Shown here in pieces: positions 31,584 to 36,979 of a stretch of 36,979 nt of DNA. A program made the translations under genes and the position numbers. Location of the stretch: positions 1-36,979 of the forward strand of contig JALNLN010000016.1 of the NCBI GenBank assembly GCA_023267855.1. The letters are read 5' to 3'. The notes beneath the pieces are model-generated. The model was given only the letters and a program-made list of their open reading frames with translations. It was not told the DNA's origin and searched no databases. Within the stretch, counting starts at the first letter, position 1. Every line of letters starts with the position of its first letter. Source of the stretch: Candidatus Geocrenenecus dongiae. GTDB lineage: Archaea; Thermoproteota; Nitrososphaeria_A; Caldarchaeales; Wolframiiraptoraceae.

Positions 31584-32570
31584 ATGGTCGAGGCTCCTGT
31601 TACACCACACCATCATATTGAAATAGAAGTACCGATGTGGTTCTGGGAATTATATCATGCAGTAATTCTAGTTTTCATAGCTATAGATCTGCTTGCAGGT
31701 GTTAGAAGAAAACACGCTATGACGTATAAGGAGGCAGGCGCATGGTCAATTCTATGGATAGCCGTAGGTTTAGCATGGGGAGCGTTCGTATACTGGTTTG
31801 CAGCTCCAGAAGATAAACTACATGCTTTAGCGCTATACTATGCGGCATTCGTTGTAGAGAAATGTTTGAGCATGGATAATTTATTCGTCTTTGCAGTGAT
31901 CTTCGGCTATTTCGCAGTCCCACTTCGAACGCAACCAATCGTACTATATGTTGGAATAATAACAGCAATCATATTAAGGGCCACGTTCATAGCTGGAGGA
32001 TTATGGTTAATAGAACAGTTCCACTGGACTGTATACGTTTTTGGAGCGGTCTTGATATACTCTGGATACAAACTACTAAGAGCAGGAGAAGTAAAAGTAG
32101 ATCCTTCAAGAAATCCAGTTATAAAATTTGCTAAAAAATTTCTCCCCTTAACCGACTACTATAATGGAGCAAAGTTTATTGTACGTTCAAAACAAGATAG
32201 AAGATTAATGTTCACCCCTCTCATACTAGCCCTACTTGCAATTGAAACATCTGACATAATATTTGCATTCGATTCTGTTCCAGCAGTCATAGCTATTACG
32301 ATGAACTTCTTCCTAGCATATACTTCAAATATAGCTGCAATTCTTGGATTAAGAGCATTATACTTCCTAATAGCTATCACAATGTTTAGATTCAAGTACG
32401 TTGGACCTGCACTAGCAGGCATACTACTCTTTCTAGGAATCAAACTACTCGTAGTACAATTCATAGAAATACCGTTATGGCTATCAATATCAATAGTATT
32501 TTCAGTCCTGGGAGCAGCTATAATACTTTCAATAATAAGAGGAGAAGTCAAGAAAGAAATCGAAGAATAA
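31584..32570 (+). CDS. TerC/Alx-family membrane protein
   Basis: A 328-aa protein with about nine helices. The two signature acidic motifs are clear: EKCLSMDNLFVFAVIF and ETSDIIFAFDSVPAVIAI, about 130 residues apart. TerC/Alx proteins export manganese or help load metals on secreted proteins. A charged cytoplasmic loop VKVDPSRNP lies between them. An N-terminal histidine run, TPHHHIEIE, might bind metal. It is monocistronic and sits just before the tRNA gene. Confidence 0.85.
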   Translation: MVEAPVTPHHHIEIEVPMWFWELYHAVILVFIAIDLLAGVRRKHAMTYKEAGAWSILWIAVGLAWGAFVYWFAAPEDKLHALALYYAAFVVEKCLSMDNLFVFAVIFGYFAVPLRTQPIVLYVGIITAIILRATFIAGGLWLIEQFHWTVYVFGAVLIYSGYKLLRAGEVKVDPSRNPVIKFAKKFLPLTDYYNGAKFIVRSKQDRRLMFTPLILALLAIETSDIIFAFDSVPAVIAITMNFFLAYTSNIAAILGLRALYFLIAITMFRFKYVGPALAGILLFLGIKLLVVQFIEIPLWLSISIVFSVLGAAIILSIIRGEVKKEIEE

Positions 32571-32695
32571 ATAATCACAACTCCAACATATCTTTTAAAA
32601 CCTAGAGAATTATAACATAAATCTTACTTCTTACATCATAGAATTAAGGAGTTATGCGGGGGTAGCCAAGCCAGGTCAAAGGCGCAGGGCTCAGG

Positions 32696-32712
32696 TTCTA
32701 TAGAGATGGGAG
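32696..32712 (+). other. tRNA intron 1, canonical 37/38 position
   Basis: The precursor folds into a textbook bulge-helix-bulge: outer stem CAGGG/CCCTG, four-bp central helix CTCA/TGGG, three-base bulges GGT and AGC, and an inner TCT/AGA hairpin. The splicing endonuclease would cut GG|T and AG|C, freeing 17 nt. Confidence 0.85.
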
Positions 32713-32718
32713 CCCCTG

Positions 32719-32735
32719 AAAATATTTCTGGGGAA
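32719..32735 (+). other. Probable tRNA intron 2 in the variable-arm junction
   Basis: These 17 nt lie between the anticodon stem and the variable stem. They form a hairpin with CCCC (32713-32716) against GGGG (32730-32733), leaving three-base bulges TGA and AAT. Cuts after the second bulge base on each side (TG|A, AA|T) give exactly this interval and join CCCTG to TCCCGTAGGGG. The inner helix is imperfect, so it is a relaxed motif. Confidence 0.7.
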
Positions 32736-32881
32736 TCCCGTAGGGGTTCGTGGGTTCAAATCCCACCCCCCGCAAACATGTACAGAACAGAACATCTAAT
32801 CTTCCTTACTTTGAACTACCTATCTTCTGATAGAAGTCTTTCAGGAAAGATGGGAACATAGTTTATATGGATAACATGTTT

Positions 32882-33889
32882 TCATGGTATGTATCTTCCT
32901 CTTATTGGGATCTTTTCTCTACATCTTGGGCATCTGTCTTCATCTAGTTTGAAGTATGTTACTCTATATCTTCTTCTAGAGATTAGTATTTTACCACAGT
33001 TTGGACATTTGGTATCTTCTAAACCTTCAATCCCCACGTTTCCTATGTAAACATATTTTATACCTATTTTCTCTGCTCTCTCTTTTATCTTCATTAAGGT
33101 TGTGAGTGAGGTTGGAGGTGTTTTCCAAACGTTTGCTGGATAATATCTATTTATGTGGAGGGGTGTATCTGCACCTAGAAATTCTAGATGTTTCTCTAGT
33201 ATCCATTCTACGCATTCTTCATGGTCATTGAATTCTGTTACGACTAGGTAAACCATCTCAACATGTCCACCTAGATCAATTATCATCCTAGCATTACTAA
33301 GAACTTTAAGATGATCTATAGATGCTATCGCTCTGCGTGATGTTGGACAGCCCTTAATATCTATACTAAAACCATCTACACCAGCTTCTATCAATTCCTT
33401 TATAGCATTAGGTGTGAAGTAACCATTAGTCACTATTGTACCATATAGATCATGTTTCCTAGCTAATTGGAATAAGTCTAATAGATAATCGAAGAGAGTG
33501 GCAGGCTCATTAAAACTTGCGCAAAGTCCATTATCACCTATCTTCACAGCTTTCTCAACTAGTTCTTCAGGCATAATTCTTCTCGGATTCTCTGGAAGTT
33601 TAGAGAAGCTTATATGATAGTTTTGACACCAGGGGCAGTAGAAGTTACATCCATATCCCGAAAATGTTAGAGAAGTACTATTTGGCCAATAGTGAAAGAA
33701 TGGCTTAATCTCTATCGGTCTACTTTCTACAGCACTTAAAACACCATACCCAACATGCACCAACTTACCATCTAAGTTTACATAATTCCTACATACACCC
33801 ACATTATTTACCCTAAGTCTACACTTTCTCCAACATACTTGACACTCAACAAGATTATCTATCTTCAACCAAAGTCTTGCAATCTTCAA
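32882..33889 (-). CDS. amrS: AmrS-like radical SAM enzyme (AmmeMemoRadiSam system)
   Basis: A 335-aa protein with the radical SAM motif C-N-F-Y-C-P-W-C-Q-N in GYGCNFYCPWCQNYH. Ahead of it is the family's N-terminal region CQVCWRKCRLRVNNVGVCRNY and IEIKPFFHYWPNS, which matches 'IEKKPLFHF-PGS' of AmrS. The C-terminal tail has CPNCG and CPRC, a zinc ribbon. AmrS members are radical SAM enzymes found with AmmeMemoRadiSam proteins in archaea and bacteria; their exact reaction is poorly known. The two partner genes (Memo, AMMECR1) are not in the window. It is a single minus-strand gene. Confidence 0.8.
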   Translation of the reverse strand: MKIARLWLKIDNLVECQVCWRKCRLRVNNVGVCRNYVNLDGKLVHVGYGVLSAVESRPIEIKPFFHYWPNSTSLTFSGYGCNFYCPWCQNYHISFSKLPENPRRIMPEELVEKAVKIGDNGLCASFNEPATLFDYLLDLFQLARKHDLYGTIVTNGYFTPNAIKELIEAGVDGFSIDIKGCPTSRRAIASIDHLKVLSNARMIIDLGGHVEMVYLVVTEFNDHEECVEWILEKHLEFLGADTPLHINRYYPANVWKTPPTSLTTLMKIKERAEKIGIKYVYIGNVGIEGLEDTKCPNCGKILISRRRYRVTYFKLDEDRCPRCREKIPIRGRYIP

Positions 33890-33956
33890 CTATGCTCTCC
33901 CTCTTAACAGTTTCTCCAAATCTTTAACCATTAATACTGTAAATCAGTTTTCATGT

Positions 33957-34346
33957 ATGTTAAAGATTTATTTAGCTCGTTATTTATCTTTCTCTGGAAT
34001 GGGTTGTTCTGAGAGTCTATCTTTATCTGAAGTTGAACGATTGATTAAAGTTTTAAGGTTAGGGTTTGTAAAGATTCTCGGTGAATCTAATTTAAATATT
34101 CTTGAAATTTTCTTGCGAAGATTCTTCAAGAGAGATATTTACCATGTTTTCTTAGAAGAACCTAAAAGATTTTATGAAGAACTTATAAAAATCTATGGTG
34201 ATGGAGCAGATTTTCTTCTAAGAGCATTATTCACAGTTCTCGTTCGAGAAGATTTACTTAAGCCTCTAGATATAGATGAGATAATGAGGTTGATGAAAAT
34301 GGATGATAAAGATTTTATTAAAAAACTTTTAGATAAACTGGAATAG
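33957..34346 (+). CDS. Hypothetical helical protein, partner of the KaiC-like gene
   Basis: A 129-aa protein with no metal or nucleotide motif, made of charged helices (SLSEVERLIKVLRLGFVKIL and so on). A start at residue 15 (MGCSESLSL) is equally possible. It ends 11 nt before the KaiC-like gene on the same strand, so they probably form one operon. A role as regulator or adaptor of the ATPase is plausible; the family is not recognised. Confidence 0.55.
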   Translation: MLKIYLARYLSFSGMGCSESLSLSEVERLIKVLRLGFVKILGESNLNILEIFLRRFFKRDIYHVFLEEPKRFYEELIKIYGDGADFLLRALFTVLVREDLLKPLDIDEIMRLMKMDDKDFIKKLLDKLE

Positions 34347-34357
34347 GGGGTTCTAAC

Positions 34358-35475
34358 ATGGAGGTTGAAGAAAAATTTAGACTGACTGGCATTCCAGGGC
34401 TCGATGAGTTGATTAAAGGATTCCCGAGAGGTGGTTTAATAATAGTCTCAGGCACGCCTGGAACAGGTAAAACTGTTTTTGCATCAAGTTTCATCTATTA
34501 TGGTGCTGTTAAGTATGGTGAACCAGGAGTATTTGTTTCTCTTATTGAAGATGAGAAACGTTTTTACACTTACATGAAGGGCTTTGGGATGGATTTCGAG
34601 AAACTTGCAGAAAAAAGATTGTTTAAGCATATTCCTCTCCTAATATTACTTGAACCTAGTTTAGCTTCAAGTATAGATGTAATCGTTGAGAATATTGTTG
34701 AGTTGAATGCAAAAAGACTTGTGATAGATTCTTACACTGCGATGAATAGATTGTTTAGAAGTCAGAAAGAAGCAAGAACATTTCTCCACAGCATACTATC
34801 TAAGATAGTCTCCCAACTTGAATGTACCACGATCTTGATAAAAGAAGAGAAGATGCTGGAAAAGAAAGAATTCGATTACGTTGATTTCATAGCAGATGGT
34901 GTAATACATCTGAAGTATGGAACAATTGAAGATAAGTTTTACAGAGAACTATCCTTCATTAAGATGAGGGGATCCGAAGTTAGAAGCCAGAAAACATACT
35001 TTACAGTACATGGGGGATTAAAAGTTATGACTCCTACAAAGATTCCTAGAAAACAAGTATCCGTTAGACTACACTATCCTGAGAATCCACCTAGAGGATA
35101 TACGACAGGTATACCAGACCTGGACTTAGAGATTGGAGGATATCCAGATAAATCTGTAGTGCTATTTGAGATAGATCCAAAACTCACCTTCAAAGACTAC
35201 ATGATGTTAACAGTTCCAACCATCGCTGCATACATTCTAAAGAATGGTTACTGCTTAGCGGTTCCTTCAGGAGGAGTTACCTGGGATGTCTTACTAGATG
35301 CATATATGACGTATGGTGTAAGTGAAGAACTATTTAGAAGACACTACTACCTAATCGCTGAGCCAAGTTACAAAGAGAAGGAGTATGAAAATATTATAAA
35401 AATCGAAACTGATGAATCATCTGTTAAAAGATTTCTAGAAATTGAAGACACATTCGTTAAAAAATATGGAAAGCC
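34358..35475 (+). pseudogene. KaiC/RadA-type ATPase, 5' part, split by an IS607 element
   Basis: The gene codes about 372 residues of a KaiC-like protein before the element. The first domain has GIPGLDELIKGFPRGG, Walker A SGTPGTGKT, the Glu-rich VSLIEDEKRF and Walker B RLVIDS; the second copy begins GIPDLDLEIGGYPDKS but lacks a P-loop. The frame then enters the element and stops at 35503. Joined at CC(G) to 36855, it resumes as PIRLFGIDRLIHYYGERISN without a frame shift. The protein here is therefore interrupted in its second domain. Such ATPases act in signalling in archaea, often with small partner proteins. Confidence 0.85.
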
Positions 35476-35537
35476 GCCTAGTCAGCAGTTTCGGAATAGG
35501 TAGGTTTAAATATTTGTTCAACTCTATTAACTCTTTG

Positions 35538-35723
35538 ATGGAAGAAGAACTCTTACGTCCCTCTGAGGTTGCTAAGAAGTTCGGTATATCTGTTAAGACT
35601 CTTTGGAAGTGGCAGAAGAAGGGTATTATTAGAGCTGTCAAGCTTCCAACAGGTAAGCTCCGTTATCCAAAGAGTGAGGTTGAAAGACTATGGAGGCAGT
35701 TAAAAGCTACAGAATCCCAGTAG
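35538..35723 (+). CDS. tnpA: IS607 TnpA reduced to its DNA-binding domain
   Basis: A 61-aa protein, MEEELLRPSEVAKKFGISVK onward, with TLWKWQKKGIIRAVKLPTGK and RYPKSEVERLW: the MerR-like helix-turn-helix that starts IS607 TnpA. A full TnpA goes on with about 130 residues of serine recombinase (RVSS-x-DQ-x-DL). Here the frame ends nine residues after the helix-turn-helix, and the next ORF in this space is tnpB, which it overlaps by 34 nt. The longer frame from 35442 starts inside the host gene and is not used. It cannot catalyse transposition alone. Confidence 0.8.
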   Translation: MEEELLRPSEVAKKFGISVKTLWKWQKKGIIRAVKLPTGKLRYPKSEVERLWRQLKATESQ

Positions 35724-36844
35724 ATGCTCCGAAAGATCTAATTGAAGAATACTTCAAAGTTAAGCAAAAAGCTTTAGACATAATCTTCTCACATGTTAAG
35801 TTCTCTGGGAAGGCTCACCTTAAATTCAATAGAGAGGATAGGAGAAAGCTTAGAGATGAATTACTACGAGGATGGAAATACTCTAAACACTACATTGATT
35901 CAGCAATAAACTCCGTTATCGGATTGGTTAAGAGCTGGATAACATTATATAATGGGGGGAAAGCTGAAAGTAAGCTTGAGATAACTAAAAGAACAGTGTA
36001 CATCAAGAATACGCTCTTCAGCTTCAGGAACGGTTTTCTGAAGATAAGCATAGAGCCTAGTAAACGGTATCTTGAGGTTGACTTGAGTAAGTATTCATGG
36101 ATTCCAAAAGACTTCGATAAAATCGGTGGACTACTTATGACTGAGAAGGAGCTCATAGTTACGGTTAAGAAGAACGTTGAGCCGAGGGCTGATAAGTGGG
36201 CTTCCTTCGATGTGAACCTGACAAATGTAACAGCATTCATAGATGGAGAGGTTAGACGCTACGACTTAAGAAGACTCTACCATGTCCATAGAGTCTATGA
36301 GGTTAAAATACGGAGGATACAAAAGTTATCTAAGATTAATCCTCTAACCTCAAAGAAACTATTAGAGAAGTATTCTAGACGTGAGAAGAATAGAGCTAAG
36401 GACTTCATGCATAAGTTAACAACACAGATTGCGAAGGAGCTCAAGAAGAAGAACTGTGGAGCAATACTTGAAAACCTGAAAGATATAAAGAGACGAATCC
36501 TCAATGGCTCGAAAGACATGAACCGAAAGCTATCAAAGTGGAATGCAAGAACATTCCAGTTCATGCTTGAATACAAGCTTAAATGGCTTAACCTACCAGT
36601 AAAATACGTTAATCCTAAAAACTCTTCTAAAGTCTGCCCCCTCTGCTCTGGAAGCATGGCTTCCTATGGGGGCAGAATAATGAAATGTGGAAAGTGTGGA
36701 TTAACGATGGATAGAGACGTTATAGCAGTATTGAACCTTCAGATGCGGGGAGAAGGGTTCCCCCAAAGAGCCCTCAATGAAATAATCGAGAGGGAAGAGT
36801 TAAGTAGGAATAAAATCAACGATCCACCATGTATTCCTACTTAA
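35690..36844 (+). CDS. tnpB: TnpB, RNA-guided nuclease
   Basis: A 384-aa TnpB, intact by motif: RuvC I Asp174 in SFDVNLTNVTAF, RuvC II Glu261 in AILENLKDIKRR, zinc ribbon C316/C319 and C333/C336, and RuvC III Asp343 in MDRDVIAVLNL. The N-terminal 140 residues match the WED/REC region. These are the ancestors of Cas12 and cut DNA using an omega-RNA from the element's right end. It overlaps the TnpA stub by 34 nt. All catalytic residues are in place, so it may be active; the relic at 440 is a different, IS605-like TnpB. Confidence 0.9.
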   Translation: MEAVKSYRIPVDAPKDLIEEYFKVKQKALDIIFSHVKFSGKAHLKFNREDRRKLRDELLRGWKYSKHYIDSAINSVIGLVKSWITLYNGGKAESKLEITKRTVYIKNTLFSFRNGFLKISIEPSKRYLEVDLSKYSWIPKDFDKIGGLLMTEKELIVTVKKNVEPRADKWASFDVNLTNVTAFIDGEVRRYDLRRLYHVHRVYEVKIRRIQKLSKINPLTSKKLLEKYSRREKNRAKDFMHKLTTQIAKELKKKNCGAILENLKDIKRRILNGSKDMNRKLSKWNARTFQFMLEYKLKWLNLPVKYVNPKNSSKVCPLCSGSMASYGGRIMKCGKCGLTMDRDVIAVLNLQMRGEGFPQRALNEIIEREELSRNKINDPPCIPT

Positions 36845-36847
36845 CTC
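36797..36847 (+). ncRNA. Putative 3' hairpin of the omega-RNA at the element's right end
   Basis: GAGTTAAGTAGGAAT (36797-36811) and ATTCCTACTTAACTC (36833-36847) form a perfect 15-bp stem with a 21-nt loop. It spans the end of tnpB and stops 5 nt before the insertion junction. Further pairs, CCCTC/GAGGG at about 36771-36794 and GGGG/CCCC at about 36747-36764, precede it. The guide would be read from host DNA behind 36853. It could also be a recombinase binding site or terminator. Confidence 0.55.
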
Positions 36848-36854
36848 AGAACCC

Positions 36855-36979
36855 GATAAGATTATTTGGAATAGATAGGTTGATCCATTACTATGGAGAA
36901 AGAATATCTAATCTACTATACATTGTACCAGATGAAGTTAAAAGTAGAGGTGGACTAGTTATGTGGATAACTAAACCTG
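36855..36979 (+). pseudogene. KaiC-like gene, 3' part after the insertion, runs off the window
   Basis: An open frame without its own start, coding IRLFGIDRLIHYYGERISNL, LYIVPDEVKSRGGLVMWITK, continuing past 36979. It matches the position and frame of the second KaiC domain broken at 35475. The last visible pattern (RGGLVMWITKP) suits a strand before the C-terminal region of such ATPases. Confidence 0.85.

Larger units (their letters stand above)
32656..32774 (+). tRNA. tRNA-Leu (CAG) with two apparent 17-nt introns
   Basis: Acceptor stem GCGGGGG pairs with CCCCCGC at 32767-32773, with A74-type discriminator at 32774 and no encoded CCA. The D arm GCC/GGC, T arm GTGGG-TTCAAAT-CCCAC and the long variable stem TCCCGTAGGGG make it a leucine type. 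The anticodon stem is CAGGG (32685-32689) with CCCTG (32714-32718). Removing the intron at 32696-32712 gives a seven-base loop CTCAGGC with anticodon CAG. A second 17-nt stretch at 32719-32735 does not fit any mature tRNA-Leu. After both are removed the RNA is 85 nt, the normal size. Confidence 0.9.
35474..36854 (+). mobile_element. IS607-type element inserted in the KaiC-like gene
   Basis: About 1.38 kb containing a short MerR-type helix-turn-helix ORF and a full tnpB. The left edge reads AAAG-CCG-CCTAG and the right edge GAAC-CCG-ATAAG. Fusing AAAG to CCGATAAG restores the host reading frame exactly, so a 2-bp CC (GG on the other strand) core, the kind used by IS607 serine recombinases, is the likely crossover; the exact base within CCG is uncertain. 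There is no target-site duplication beyond this. A TATA-like GTTTAAATATT lies at 35504-35514. Confidence 0.88.

Noticed and set aside
32159-32578. 139-aa minus-strand ORF inside terC
   Set aside because: Shadow of a strong coding frame; no motif.
35442-35537. Upstream extension of the TnpA-like ORF starting MKTHSLKN
   Set aside because: It starts in the host KaiC-like gene in another frame; the helix-turn-helix starts at 35538 behind a TATA box inside the element.
1-36979. CRISPR arrays, rRNA genes, prophage blocks
   Set aside because: No repeated direct-repeat/spacer series, no rRNA-like sequence and no capsid or terminase motifs were seen.

Overview
The window looks like a chromosomal piece of a thermophilic archaeon, most likely TACK/Thermoproteota-like. 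The base composition is AT-rich. Many start codons lie about 25-35 nt behind TATA-like boxes, several starts are TTG or GTG, a tRNA-Leu carries introns, and the left edge carries the C-terminal helix-hairpin-helix of an XPF/Hef-type nuclease. Genus cannot be fixed from the sequence. The cell appears to be a dissimilatory sulfite/sulfate reducer: it has dsrA, dsrB, a DsrD-like protein, DsrC with both C-terminal cysteines, and two DsrMK-type membrane modules. I see no dsrEFH, dsrL, dsrJ, dsrO or dsrP in the window.

Layout. (1) 1-1105 is a scrambled edge: the end of an XPF-like gene, a short ilvB/ilvC chimeric relic, a decayed tnpB 3' end with a structured RNA-like tail, and two or three small overlapping ORFs. 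(2) 1170-7003 holds branched-chain amino acid genes: leuA/cimA-ilvB-ilvN-ilvC on the minus strand, divergent from a leuB/icd-like gene. (3) 7032-8119 has a membrane protein and a LOG-family protein. (4) 8164-13224, minus strand, is one tight operon: dsrC, a Rieske protein, cytochrome b, an 87-aa membrane protein, DsrM-like and DsrK-like. (5) 13396-22465 encodes tetrapyrrole synthesis up to siroheme: hemA, a CbiA/DsrN-like amidotransferase, the precorrin-2 dehydrogenase, hemB, hemL, hemC, cobA (SUMT) and hemD. (6) 22695-27919 holds a second dsrMK pair, then dsrAB, dsrD and a ferredoxin. (7) 28070-33889 has a radical SAM/SPASM protein, a YeiH-type transporter, a CPBP protease, TerC, tRNA-Leu(CAG) with two apparent introns, and an AmrS-like radical SAM enzyme. 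(8) 33957-36979 has a small protein and a KaiC-like ATPase gene that is cut in two by an IS607-type element.

How it fits together. The haem/siroheme genes supply the DsrAB cofactor, and the CbiA-like enzyme may amidate it. DsrAB with DsrC would make a DsrC trisulfide, and DsrMK-type complexes would reduce it with quinol electrons. The least ordinary part is the operon joining DsrC and DsrMK to a Rieske/cytochrome b complex. Its Rieske protein lacks the usual disulfide cysteines, its cytochrome b has a displaced fourth haem histidine, and its DsrK-like subunit has Asp in place of the last cluster cysteine. This may be a dedicated low-potential quinone-to-DsrC machine. All functional statements come from reading motifs by eye; no database search was run.
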